Assembly (NCBI GenBank): GCA_963615565.1
Contig: CAVEGR010000127.1
Span: 1 to 22,584, forward strand
Length of the DNA: 22,584 nucleotides
DNA from: UBA9732 sp963615565
GTDB lineage: Bacteria; Spirochaetota; Spirochaetia; Sphaerochaetales; Sphaerochaetaceae
Direction: 5' to 3'
Shown here: positions 1 to 7,099 of the stretch, in pieces
Position numbering within the stretch: the first letter of the stretch is position 1
Layout of the letters: the number at the start of each line of letters is the position of its first letter
Made by a program: the position numbers and the translations under genes
The notes under the pieces: generated by a model
Told to the model about the DNA's origin: nothing
Databases searched by the model: none
What the model saw: only the letters and a program-made list of their open reading frames with translations

Positions 1-1
1 G

Positions 2-127
2 GAAGCTAAAACCACCCATACAGAAGTAAACCATGTTCTTGAAGTTTTCCATATTTTTGAGCCCTTTGGCTTTAGACTTGATGAGGCTTATCTTGGGAAG
101 CAAATTGGTAGCTCTCAAGAAAGATAA
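2..127 (+). CDS. C-terminal fragment of an unrecognised protein (cut by window edge)
   Basis: An open frame enters from the left edge and runs 41 codons to TAA at 125-127. The encoded tail contains EVFHIFEPFGFRLDEAYLG and ends GSSQER. I do not recognise the family and assign no function. It could be a real C-terminus or a chance open frame; composition is similar to the AT-rich flanks rather than to the next gene. The downstream palindrome at 143-170 begins 15 bases after the stop, so this may be the end of a transcription unit. Confidence 0.35.
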   Translation, partial: EAKTTHTEVNHVLEVFHIFEPFGFRLDEAYLGKQIGSSQER

Positions 128-142
128 TATTCACTTAGCATA

Positions 143-170
143 GTCACGAAAAATATATAATATTCGTGAC
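143..170. promoter_or_regulatory. Perfect 8-bp inverted repeat around an AT-rich 12-base core (copy 1)
   Basis: GTCACGAA at 143-150 is repeated exactly inverted as TTCGTGAC at 163-170. The 12-base spacer is all A/T and, with the first arm bases, holds a TATAAT hexamer at 156-161. A second, diverged copy with the same geometry lies at 206-233. The arrangement suggests an operator built around a -10 element; a hairpin terminator is less likely, because no T-run follows. Confidence 0.5.
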
Positions 171-205
171 ATCGGCCTTAGATTGCTTTCTAAATTACGC
201 CAAGT

Positions 206-233
206 GTCCCGAATAATATATAAAATTTGGGAT
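206..233. promoter_or_regulatory. Imperfect inverted repeat, same geometry (copy 2)
   Basis: GTCCCGAA (206-213) and TTTGGGAT (226-233) flank a 12-base A/T spacer nearly identical to that of the copy at 143-170. Start-to-start distance is 63 bp, about six helical turns, so both copies would face the same side of the DNA. The matched geometry and spacer make common ancestry or a shared binding protein likely. Confidence 0.45.
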
Positions 234-261
234 ATTTTATCTAACCATCTGTGTGATGACA

Positions 262-282
262 TGACGACATGATTGACGAGAT
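262..282 (+). promoter_or_regulatory. Distal TGACGAGAT box with a variant copy beside it
   Basis: TGACGAGAT at 274-282 matches exactly the boxes that flank the promoter of the downstream AlbA_2-domain gene. A variant TGACGACAT lies at 262-270, 12 bases earlier. This may be an upstream auxiliary site for the same DNA-binding protein. No function is proven. Confidence 0.45.
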
Positions 283-344
283 AACCGTTGCTTTTTTTGT
301 GCATCAAGTGATATTCACCTTAAAAACATGGAGACAATTAAATT

Positions 345-420
345 ATCTCGTCACCACAGCTTCAAAATCCCGTCAAATGCATTGATTTATTGACGAGATT
401 TATTATAATGATGACGAGAT
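345..420 (+). promoter_or_regulatory. Promoter with four operator boxes: two inverted, then two direct TGACGAGAT copies
   Basis: Boxes: ATCTCGTCA at 345-353 (inverted), ATCCCGTCA at 367-375 (inverted, one change), TGACGAGAT at 391-399 and TGACGAGAT at 412-420 (direct). Start-to-start distances are 22, 24 and 21 bp, close to two helical turns, and the set is symmetric about position 383. A promoter fits inside: TTGATT 382-387, 16-bp spacer, TATAAT 404-409. One box fills the spacer and one covers the predicted start site, the classic layout for repression. A further partial match, TGACGAT, runs into the start codon at 438-444. The winged-helix protein encoded next is the obvious candidate to bind here (inference). 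Confidence 0.6.
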
Positions 421-444
421 GAATTTGCCAAAGGAGTTGACGAT

Positions 445-1782
445 ATGCCTTATCAGGAAAGCGAAACTGTAGAATTAAAGTCTGTAGTTGTGGACGACAT
501 TAAAAAGGAAATCATTGCCTTTGCAAACACTGATGGAGGAACGCTGTATATTGGCGTTAAAGATGACGGCGAAGTGATTGGGCTGGCAGACCCGGACGAC
601 ACAGCGCAGCAAGTCAGCAACATGGTCCGGGATTCCATCAAACCAGATGTCACCATGTTCCTTCACTACAAAACCATTGAGGAAGCCGGAAAGAAAATCA
701 TTGAGGTCAATGTTCAGCGTGGCACGGATCGTCCATATTACATCGCCAAAAAAGGAATGCGCCCGGAGGGTGTCTATGTTCGGCAGAGCTATTCCTCTGT
801 CCCGGCCACAGATACCGCCATTCGCCGCATGATCAAGGAAACGGACGGAGACCACTTTGAAACAATGCGCTGTCTTGAGCAGGAACTTACATTCAATGCA
901 ACTGAAAAGGAATTTCAATTGCGCAAGGTGGAGTTTGGGCCGCAACAAATGCGCACGCTGAAGTTCGTGGATAACGATGGGTTGTACAGCAATCTAGCAT
1001 TGCTCCTGTCTGACCAGAATCCCCACACTGTCAAGGTGGCTGTTTTTCAGGGAACCAATCAGATGATTTTCAGGGATCGCCGAGAGTTTGGCGGTTCCCT
1101 GATGACGCAGATGAATGAAATCTATGAGTACATCGATTTCCGCAATAAGACACGTGCCACCATTGAAAAGCTCTCACGCATTGATGTTCGGGACTACCCG
1201 GTAATTGCTGTCAGAGAGGCACTCTTAAACCTTCTTGTGCACAGGGACTATTCGTTCAGTGCCAGCGCCCTGATCAGCATTTATGATGACCGCATTGAGT
1301 TCGTGTCTATTGGCGGTCTTATGCCGGGAATTGACTTGGAGGATATTTTAGCAGGTATCTCTGTGTGCAGAAACCAAAATCTCGCCAATGTATTTTATCG
1401 GCTGCATTTGATTGAGGCATACGGTACTGGGCTTACAAAAATCATGGAAACATACGAAGGCACTTCAGTAAAGCCTGTGATTTCCACCACAAAGAACAGC
1501 TTTAAAATCACGCTGCCCAACATCAACGCAAAACAGGAGACGAAGGCTGCTCCTGCGCTGGTTGAAAATATTCCGTCTTCCCCCGTTTTGAATCCAGATA
1601 GCAATGAACAGCGACTGTTGGCCTATGTCCGGGAACACGGCACCATTACAAGACCAGAGGCCGAGGAACTGCTTGTTATCAGTGCGTCCACCGCTTCCCG
1701 ATTAATCAAGAAAATGCTCAAGTCTGGTCAGCTTTTGCAGAACGGCAAAGCGAGAGGTATCAAATACACGCTTGCAGAATAA
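445..1782 (+). CDS. AlbA_2 (Schlafen-like) domain ATP-binding protein with C-terminal winged helix; putative transcription regulator
   Basis: The 445-residue protein has three parts. Residues about 5-125 match the AlbA_2/Schlafen-like fold (ESETVELK near the start, then the signature FANTDGGTLYIGVKDDG at 26-42). Residues about 245-345 match the C-terminal HATPase-like module of this family (REALLNLLVHRDYS 257-270, SIGGLMPG 288-295, GTGL 327-330). Residues about 388-445 form a winged helix-turn-helix with a recognition-helix-like stretch STASRLIKKMLKSG. Family members are typically called ATP-binding or transcriptional regulators; the ligand is unknown. The start is fixed by AAGGAG at 431-436, eight bases before ATG. 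Six or more TGACGAGAT-type boxes lie upstream, suggesting autoregulation. Codons rich in CGC, GCC, CCG and CTG contrast with the AT-rich neighbours, and a broken flavodoxin start follows, so horizontal transfer is likely, possibly from a Firmicute. Family sure, role inferred. Confidence 0.85.
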   Translation: MPYQESETVELKSVVVDDIKKEIIAFANTDGGTLYIGVKDDGEVIGLADPDDTAQQVSNMVRDSIKPDVTMFLHYKTIEEAGKKIIEVNVQRGTDRPYYIAKKGMRPEGVYVRQSYSSVPATDTAIRRMIKETDGDHFETMRCLEQELTFNATEKEFQLRKVEFGPQQMRTLKFVDNDGLYSNLALLLSDQNPHTVKVAVFQGTNQMIFRDRREFGGSLMTQMNEIYEYIDFRNKTRATIEKLSRIDVRDYPVIAVREALLNLLVHRDYSFSASALISIYDDRIEFVSIGGLMPGIDLEDILAGISVCRNQNLANVFYRLHLIEAYGTGLTKIMETYEGTSVKPVISTTKNSFKITLPNINAKQETKAAPALVENIPSSPVLNPDSNEQRLLAYVREHGTITRPEAEELLVISASTASRLIKKMLKSGQLLQNGKARGIKYTLAE

Positions 1783-1813
1783 TACAAAGAACAATATTCA
1801 CTGGAGATTCTTT

Positions 1814-1927
1814 ATGAGCAGAAAACTCGTTGCATATTTCTCTGTGTCCGGTACCATCGCCCAGCTCGCAGAAAAGTTTTCGTTTCAAATGCATTACCAT
1901 CCTTTGCTAGAGGTTATTACAATATAA
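1814..1927 (+). pseudogene. Truncated flavodoxin: N-terminal stub only
   Basis: A short frame starts at ATG 1814, preceded by GGAG at 1803-1806. Its first residues, MSRKLVAYFSVSGTIAQLAE, look like the first strand and FMN phosphate-binding loop (normally S/T-x-S/T-G-x-T) of flavodoxin; here the loop reads SVSGTIA. After about residue 21 the similarity ends and the frame runs through unrelated sequence (FSFQMHYHPLLEVITI) to TAA at 1925-1927. A complete flavodoxin is about 140-170 residues, so only a stub remains. The break near 1875-1880 may be the right boundary of the imported segment that also carries the AlbA_2 gene. A chimeric assembly join is the alternative. Confidence 0.6.
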
Positions 1928-1987
1928 CACATTTTTCTTGGAAAACTGTCTATTTTTAGAGTAACAACAGTTACCTGAATAGGTTCA

Positions 1988-2007
1988 GTGACACATATAA
2001 GTGTTAC
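1988..2007 (+). terminator. Possible hairpin terminator
   Basis: GTGACAC (1988-1994) pairs with GTGTTAC (2001-2007) around a 6-base loop, with one G-T pair, followed by CCTTTTT. Read on the plus strand this resembles a weak intrinsic terminator that would close the AlbA_2/flavodoxin transcript. A second small inverted repeat, GTAAC/GTTAC, lies at 1961-1974. For brnQ, which ends at 2012 on the other strand, no T-run follows either hairpin. Confidence 0.3.
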
Positions 2008-2011
2008 CTTT

Positions 2012-3385
2012 TTACACCATATCATTGAATTTATACCCGCCTGAATTTGTACTGAATTTGTATACAACAAAACCAATGACAAAACCCAAAAGAGCAGGAC
2101 AGAGCCACCCAAGGCCTAAGTCTAAAAATGGAAGAAATTTGCCTGCGAAATCAACAATAACCTGACCGCCTATCATATTGTATAGATTCTTTGGAAGGCT
2201 TCTGACTAATTCAACTAAGGAAGCAAACAGGGTCAAAACTGTTGTCCAAAGAAATACAGCTCTATTGTATTCAAAAAACTTACCAAATAAGGATAGCAGA
2301 ATTAGAGTAATAACTAAGGGGTAGAGAAACATTAATATCGGGATAGCGTAGCTGATAATTGCATTCAGGCCAAAGTTTGCAAACACAAATGAGATTACTC
2401 CAAAAATTACAGCCCAAATGCTATATGATGGCCCTTTTGGGAAAAGAGAGCTAAACATTTCTGCACAGCTAGTTATGAGGCCAACGGAGGTCTTAAGACA
2501 TGCTAACGTGACAGTTGCAGCCAGTATAAATAATCCAACAGACCCCAGATAGTGGTGTGCTATTTGCCCCAATGCAATGCCTCCATTTGCAGAAGTTTCC
2601 AAAATGCCCCTACTTTGAGCTCCAACAATTGTGACTGCAATGTAGATTACACCCATGAACAAGCAACTAAAAATGCCAGCTTTAACCGTACTTTTGGCAA
2701 CTTCGTTGGAATCTGTCACACCCAAGCCCTTGATGACATTTACAACAACAATGCCAAATGCAAGACTTGCCAATGCATCCATTGTGTTGTAGCCCTCTAG
2801 GAATCCCGAGAAAAACGGCTGGGTTACATAAGAGCCTTCTGGGACAACAGCCTCAATTGACGTACTTGGNNNNNNNNNNACAATCATGAGAATGCCAAGG
2901 AAAATAAGAAAACTTGGGTTCAATAATTTTCCAACCCACACAAGAATCTTACCCGGTCTCAATGAGAAAAAGAGCGCAAAAACAAAAAAGATAAATGAAA
3001 AAACTAAAAGATATAGACTTCCATTGCCACTTTGAGGCAACACTTGTTCAAGGCCAACAGCAAAAGCCGTAGTTGCACATCTTGGAATTGCAAAGAACGG
3101 GCCTATGGTTAGATACAGCAGGCAAGTAAGAAACATTGAATATGGCTTTCCAACACGACTAGCCATCTCAAACAGCCCATTTGCACGACTTATCCCCATG
3201 GCCGCCACTCCAAGCAATGGCAATCCAACACCAGTTACACACAGCCCGATAATAGCAGGCCAGACATTACTTCCAGCCATTTGTCCCAAATGGACTGGAA
3301 ATATCAAATTTCCAGCTCCAAAGAAAAGGCCAAACAACATACTGGCAATGTAAATATATTCTTTTGCATGCAATTTCTGCTTCAT
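2012..3385 (-). CDS. brnQ: BrnQ/LIVCS-family branched-chain amino acid carrier (contains a 10-base assembly gap)
   Basis: This is an integral membrane Na+-coupled carrier for leucine, isoleucine and valine. Near the N-terminus the protein has the family signature LFGLFFGAGNLIFPVHLGQ, and further in FLEGYNTMDALASLAFGIVV; hydrophobic segments throughout fit about 12 membrane helices. About 457 residues is normal for the family. I chose ATG at 3385, which has AGGTGG nine bases upstream; a GTG at 3397 would extend it four codons but has no ribosome site. Ten Ns at 2870-2879 leave four unknown residues, just after the helix ending FLGILMI. Frame and BrnQ similarity continue on both sides, so the gene is probably intact and the gap close to true size, or off by a multiple of three. 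It is divergent from the sugar kinase gene and is not obviously part of the glycan locus. Confidence 0.9.
   Translation of the reverse strand: MKQKLHAKEYIYIASMLFGLFFGAGNLIFPVHLGQMAGSNVWPAIIGLCVTGVGLPLLGVAAMGISRANGLFEMASRVGKPYSMFLTCLLYLTIGPFFAIPRCATTAFAVGLEQVLPQSGNGSLYLLVFSFIFFVFALFFSLRPGKILVWVGKLLNPSFLIFLGILMIXXXXPSTSIEAVVPEGSYVTQPFFSGFLEGYNTMDALASLAFGIVVVNVIKGLGVTDSNEVAKSTVKAGIFSCLFMGVIYIAVTIVGAQSRGILETSANGGIALGQIAHHYLGSVGLFILAATVTLACLKTSVGLITSCAEMFSSLFPKGPSYSIWAVIFGVISFVFANFGLNAIISYAIPILMFLYPLVITLILLSLFGKFFEYNRAVFLWTTVLTLFASLVELVRSLPKNLYNMIGGQVIVDFAGKFLPFLDLGLGWLCPALLGFVIGFVVYKFSTNSGGYKFNDMV
2870..2879. other. Assembly gap (10 N)
   Basis: Ten ambiguous bases interrupt the brnQ gene. The reading frame is preserved across them. 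The round number suggests a scaffolding placeholder, so real length is uncertain. Confidence 0.98.
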
Positions 3386-3441
3386 AATCTCAGCCACCTA
3401 CTTAGAACTAGTCCAAAATAATTTGAGCCATTCTACTTGTT

Positions 3442-3469
3442 TTGACAAAAGCAGCTCAAGTCATATCAT
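3442..3469 (+). promoter_or_regulatory. Candidate promoter for the FGGY kinase gene
   Basis: TTGACA at 3442-3447 and TATCAT at 3464-3469 with a 16-bp spacer form a good sigma-70-type promoter pointing to the kinase gene, leaving a leader of about 85 bases. Two further TATAAT hexamers at 3525-3530 and 3532-3537 lie nearer the gene but without a clear -35. The region also separates the divergent brnQ. Confidence 0.4.
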
Positions 3470-3560
3470 GCAAAACTGCCAAACCAATGCACAAAGTATT
3501 TCTCAATTATAAGGTTTCACATGTTATAATTTATAATCAAACAAAGGGGCTTGCGAGAAT

Positions 3561-5126
3561 ATGAATCTAAATGACACTGTTATTGGACTAGAGCTTGGTT
3601 CTACAAGAATTAAAGCTGTGATGCTGGACAAAAATCATCAAATAATTGCTCAAGGTGGTTTTGAATGGGAAAACAAACTTGAAGATGGAATATGGACTTA
3701 CTCCTATGAGCTTGCAATAAAAGGAGTTAAGAGTAGTTTTGCATCCCTAAAAACAGATTTTGAGAAAAAGTACAACCAAATACTTACATCTACAGGTGCA
3801 TTTGGCATTTCTGCAATGATGCACGGATATATTCCTCTTGATGAAAACTTCAATCCTCTTTGCTCATTTAGAACATGGAGAAATACAATAACAGGAGAAG
3901 CTGCCACAAAACTAACAGAACTCTTTAATTTTAATGTACCCCAAAGATGGAGTGTTTCGCATATTTACCAAGCATTTCTCAATAAAGAGACTCATATAGG
4001 CAAGATTAAACATCTTATGACCTTGTCATCTTATATCCACTACCTCCTAACAGGAGAAAATGTAATAGGAATTGACGATGCTTCAGGCATGTTTCCAATA
4101 GACAGCAAAACACTTAATTACGACAAAACAATGGCTGGAAAATTCAAAAAACTTACAGGCTTTGACGTATACTCTGTTTTCCCAAAAGTTCTTATTGCAG
4201 GGCAAGAAGCAGGAAAACTTACAAAAGAAGGAGCTTTTCTTCTAGATGAAACAGGCACTTTTCAAAGTGGAGTCATCTTTGCAGCCCCAGAAGGAGATGC
4301 AGGAACTGGAATGGTTGCAACAAATTCTGTAAGACAAGCAACTGGGAACGTCAGTGCCGGAACAAGCGCTTTTGCAATGGTTGTCACGGACAAAAAACTC
4401 AATGTTCACAGAGAAATAGATATGGTCACAACCCCTTCTGGGTTACCTGTTGCTATGGTACATTGCAATAACTGTACAACAGACATAAACACTTGGATAA
4501 ACTTATTTGGTGAATTTGCTAAATGTGCTGGATTTGAAATAGATAAAAACAATCTTTATTCTTTGCTTTATTCAAAAGCACTTGAAGGTTCTGCAGACTG
4601 TGGAGGACTTTTGAGTTGCAACTATTATTCAGGAGAAGGAATTACAGATTTTGATAATGGCATACCTATTTTTATTCATAAACCAAATTCAGAAGTACAT
4701 CTTGCAGACTTTATGAGACTCCACATGATGAGTGCAATGGCAACATTAAAACTTGGAATGGATATTTTAAGAATAGAAAACGTAAAAATAGACAAAATTT
4801 ACGGCCATGGAGGCTATTTCAAGACTCCTGAGGTTGGACAGAGAATTTTAAGTTCTGCAATTAATGCCTCAGTTTCTGTAATGGAAACAGCAGGAGAAGG
4901 AGGCCCTTACGGCATGGCACTTCTTTGTGCCTACCTTATTTGGGGAAAGATTGAAGGAAAACAAATAAGTCTTGAAGATTACTTAGATCAATATGTCTTT
5001 AATAAAAGTAAAACCTCAACAGTCATGGCAAGTGATAGCGAGATTGAAGGTTTTGATAAATTTATAGAGAACTACAAAAAGATTCTATCCATTGAAAAAA
5101 AGAGCCTAGAGGTTTTCAATTTTTAG
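3561..5126 (+). CDS. FGGY-family carbohydrate kinase (exact sugar unknown)
   Basis: FGGY kinases transfer phosphate from ATP to a ketose or polyol in the cytoplasm. The N-terminal domain opens with the ATP-binding phosphate loop GLELGSTRIKAVMLD (residues 9-23, usually G-x-D-x-G-T/S). Acidic residues in GIDDASGMFPID (170-181) are candidates for the catalytic base. The second domain has the phosphate loop GNVSAGTSAFAMV near 265-277, and near the C-terminus GEGGPYGMALL. The 521 residues are slightly longer than fuculokinase or rhamnulokinase (about 470-490). Start: AAAGGGG at 3543-3549, 11 bases before ATG. It is the only sugar kinase in a locus with a fucosidase, so L-fuculose is a tempting but unproven substrate. 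Its last codons and stop lie in a 17-bp tandem duplication (5107-5140). Confidence 0.85.
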   Translation: MNLNDTVIGLELGSTRIKAVMLDKNHQIIAQGGFEWENKLEDGIWTYSYELAIKGVKSSFASLKTDFEKKYNQILTSTGAFGISAMMHGYIPLDENFNPLCSFRTWRNTITGEAATKLTELFNFNVPQRWSVSHIYQAFLNKETHIGKIKHLMTLSSYIHYLLTGENVIGIDDASGMFPIDSKTLNYDKTMAGKFKKLTGFDVYSVFPKVLIAGQEAGKLTKEGAFLLDETGTFQSGVIFAAPEGDAGTGMVATNSVRQATGNVSAGTSAFAMVVTDKKLNVHREIDMVTTPSGLPVAMVHCNNCTTDINTWINLFGEFAKCAGFEIDKNNLYSLLYSKALEGSADCGGLLSCNYYSGEGITDFDNGIPIFIHKPNSEVHLADFMRLHMMSAMATLKLGMDILRIENVKIDKIYGHGGYFKTPEVGQRILSSAINASVSVMETAGEGGPYGMALLCAYLIWGKIEGKQISLEDYLDQYVFNKSKTSTVMASDSEIEGFDKFIENYKKILSIEKKSLEVFNF

Positions 5127-5150
5127 AGGTTTTCAATTTTTAGAGGTTTT
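5107..5150 (+). repeat. 17-bp tandem duplication across the kinase stop codon
   Basis: TAGAGGTTTTCAATTTT occurs at 5107-5123, again at 5124-5140, and its first ten bases once more at 5141-5150. The first copy encodes the last kinase residues and the second begins with the stop TAG (5124-5126). A slipped-strand duplication is the simplest origin. The third partial copy merges into the palindrome at 5145-5159. Confidence 0.85.
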
Positions 5151-5159
5151 GCAAAAACC
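5145..5159. terminator. Palindromic hairpin between convergent kinase and cutC genes
   Basis: GGTTTT (5145-5150) pairs with AAAACC (5154-5159) around a 3-base loop. It is one of several intergenic relatives of GAGGTTTTTGCAAAAACCTC in this window. It sits between two convergent genes, so a bidirectional terminator is the natural reading, although the T-tracts are inside the stem rather than after it. Confidence 0.5.
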
Positions 5160-5178
5160 CCTTAAAAAAGCAATCCTA

Positions 5179-5937
5179 TTACTCACAAACAGTACTGGCT
5201 AGCTGAACAATCTCATCAACCCGTTTAGAATCAGTTTGTGCTAGAGTAAATTCACTTTGCCTCAGAATACCACCCATGAAAATATGTCCAGGATGGAACT
5301 TCATCAAAGAAGCCTCTTCTCTTGGAAGATGGACATGGTATTCTTTTGCCTTAATCTTAGCGCTAAGTTTTTGGAAATTTCTTTCATTTATTCCACAACC
5401 AGGCATGATTATTACCCTGTCACCTGCCTTTTGAACAAGACTTTCAAGTAGATCAGCACCTTCTGCAACACTTGCTTCCTGGCCACTTGTCAGAATTCTA
5501 TCAACCCCTAAATCTATAAGAGTCTCCAGAGAAGCAAAGGCATCACGAGTCATATCGAATGCCCGGTGAAAAGTAACAGACAATGGACGAGCAGCCTCAA
5601 TAATTTGTGCACTTCTTTTGACATCAATGTCCCCTTCTGGGGTTAAAATACCAAAGACAATGCCATTTGCACCCTCTTCTTTGAAAACTTTAACATCCTC
5701 AAGCATTACAGCAAACTCATCATCACTATAACAAAAATCTCCACCCCTAGGTCTAATCATTACATTAATAGGAATACTTGCAAGACGTTTTGCAACTCTA
5801 AACGTACCAAGCGAAGGGGTGCAACCTCCCTCAAAAAGGTCACTGCAAAGCTCAACTCTATCTGCCCCACCTTCCTGAGCTCTCAAGACCGATGTTGCGG
5901 ATTCCAAACAAATTTCAATCAAAGGTTTTTTAGACAT
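5179..5937 (-). CDS. cutC: CutC family TIM-barrel protein
   Basis: The 252-residue protein matches CutC over its whole length: LIEICLESATSVLRAQEGGA near the start, RVELCSDLFEGGCTPSLGT, NVMIRPRGGDFCYSD, VTFHRAFDM, DRILTSGQEASVAEG and MPGCGINERN. CutC is a cytoplasmic TIM barrel named for copper tolerance in Escherichia coli, but its enzymatic role is unsettled. The start ATG at 5937 has a strong GGGGGGTGA ribosome site just upstream. It lies divergent from the sugar import operon with 214 bases between and converges on the sugar kinase. This placement among sugar genes, with no copper genes in view, hints at a role in carbohydrate metabolism (inference). Identity is very secure. Confidence 0.95.
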   Translation of the reverse strand: MSKKPLIEICLESATSVLRAQEGGADRVELCSDLFEGGCTPSLGTFRVAKRLASIPINVMIRPRGGDFCYSDDEFAVMLEDVKVFKEEGANGIVFGILTPEGDIDVKRSAQIIEAARPLSVTFHRAFDMTRDAFASLETLIDLGVDRILTSGQEASVAEGADLLESLVQKAGDRVIIMPGCGINERNFQKLSAKIKAKEYHVHLPREEASLMKFHPGHIFMGGILRQSEFTLAQTDSKRVDEIVQLASTVCE

Positions 5938-6039
5938 ATGTCACCCCCCGTACATTCACGATACTAGAGATAGAACTGATGTTCAACAACATAATCAAAA
6001 GACAAGAGAGGCCTCTTTTATGTCTAATAGCACCAAATT

Positions 6040-6069
6040 TTGAATAATATGACCTCTTTTCAATAAAAT
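6040..6069 (+). promoter_or_regulatory. Possible promoter of the sugar import operon
   Basis: TTGAAT at 6040-6045 and TAAAAT at 6064-6069 with an 18-bp spacer point toward the permease genes. Just upstream is a perfect 10-bp palindrome AGAGGCCTCT (6007-6016) within the larger imperfect dyad AGACA/TGTCT (6000-6025), placed in the shared 214-bp region with divergent cutC. It could be an operator. The evidence is positional only. Confidence 0.3.
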
Positions 6070-6151
6070 ACTCTTCATTATCCGAGGATTGCACTACTAT
6101 TAGAAAAACAAATACTTTCGAACTGGAAAGAAATCATTGGATGCTTAGAAC

Positions 6152-7099
6152 ATGAAAAAACAAGAACTGTTGACATCCAAGAAAACCTTTCGCACAAAGG
6201 TTATGAAGCATTGGCAATTTTATGTCATTGTTGCTCTTCCAGTACTCTATTTTATTGTTTTTCGTTATGTTCCCATGTACGGAATACTTTTAGCCTTTAA
6301 ACAGCGCTATTCACCAACAAAGGGAATATGGGGAAGTACTTGGGCAAATTATCATGGTTTTGGACAATTTGTAAAGTTTTTCTCAAACCCTTCAGCTCTT
6401 AGGACAATGTGGAATACATTTTCAATCAGCATGTATGCTTTGTTTGCTTCAATTCCACTTGCAGTCCTATTAGCAATTTGCCTTAACGAGTGCAGATCAA
6501 ATGCATGGAGAAAAACAGTTCAACTAGTAACATATGCACCGTATTTTATATCTACTGTTGTTATGGTCTCCATTCTCAACCAATTCCTTGACCCTTCAAT
6601 GGGAGTCTTTAACGCTGTAAGACGTTTATTTGGTCTAGAATCAATAAACTACATGGGAGAACCAAAGTTATTTAAACATATTTATGTATGGTCAGCTTTA
6701 TGGCAAAACACAGGTTACAATGCAATCATTTATCTTGCAGCTCTAACCGGAATTAACCCAGACTTATATGAAGCCGCTAGGGTTGATGGTGTCAATAAAT
6801 GGCAAAAGATATGGCATATAGATTTACCATGCATAAGAACAACAATTATTACAATGTTTATAATGAACATGGGATACGTAATGAGCTTAGGCTTTGAGAA
6901 AGTATTCTTAATGCAAAACGCTTTAAACTTGGAAACGTCAGAAATTATGTCTACTTACGTATACAAAATGGGCCTTTTAAGCAGTGACTTTGCATACTCA
7001 ACCGCAATTGACTTATTAAATTCAGTTATAAATATTATCTTGATTTTTGTATTCAACAAACTCTCAAAAACAGTATCTGAGGAGGGTGGAATATGGTAA
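6152..7099 (+). CDS. ABC sugar importer permease, LplB-like (first inner-membrane subunit)
   Basis: One of two membrane subunits of a type I (CUT1-like, Lpl/Ytc group) oligosaccharide importer. The 315-residue protein has a cytoplasmic N-tail, a first helix at about 23-38, the group motif VPMYGILLAFKQRYSP, and about six membrane helices. The ATPase-docking EAA loop is EAARVDGVNKWQKIWHIDLP at 207-226. The ribosome site is weak (GGA about 11 bases before ATG); no better start is available, since the next ATG has its AAAGG only two bases away. The gene overlaps the second permease by seven bases, so they are translationally coupled. No ATPase gene accompanies the operon; a shared MsmX/UgpC-type ATPase elsewhere is likely. 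Confidence 0.92.
   Translation: MKKQELLTSKKTFRTKVMKHWQFYVIVALPVLYFIVFRYVPMYGILLAFKQRYSPTKGIWGSTWANYHGFGQFVKFFSNPSALRTMWNTFSISMYALFASIPLAVLLAICLNECRSNAWRKTVQLVTYAPYFISTVVMVSILNQFLDPSMGVFNAVRRLFGLESINYMGEPKLFKHIYVWSALWQNTGYNAIIYLAALTGINPDLYEAARVDGVNKWQKIWHIDLPCIRTTIITMFIMNMGYVMSLGFEKVFLMQNALNLETSEIMSTYVYKMGLLSSDFAYSTAIDLLNSVINIILIFVFNKLSKTVSEEGGIW

Noticed and set aside
475..948. A 157-residue minus-strand open frame inside the AlbA_2 gene
   Set aside because: The plus frame has clear domain motifs and a good ribosome site; the minus frame shows no recognisable family and no start signal.
3395..3397. GTG start for brnQ
   Set aside because: The AGGTGG ribosome site overlaps this codon and is correctly placed for ATG at 3385 instead.
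3561..5126. Calling the FGGY kinase FucK (L-fuculokinase)
   Set aside because: Its length and phosphate loops fit the FGGY family broadly, and no fucose isomerase or fuculose aldolase gene is nearby to support the name.
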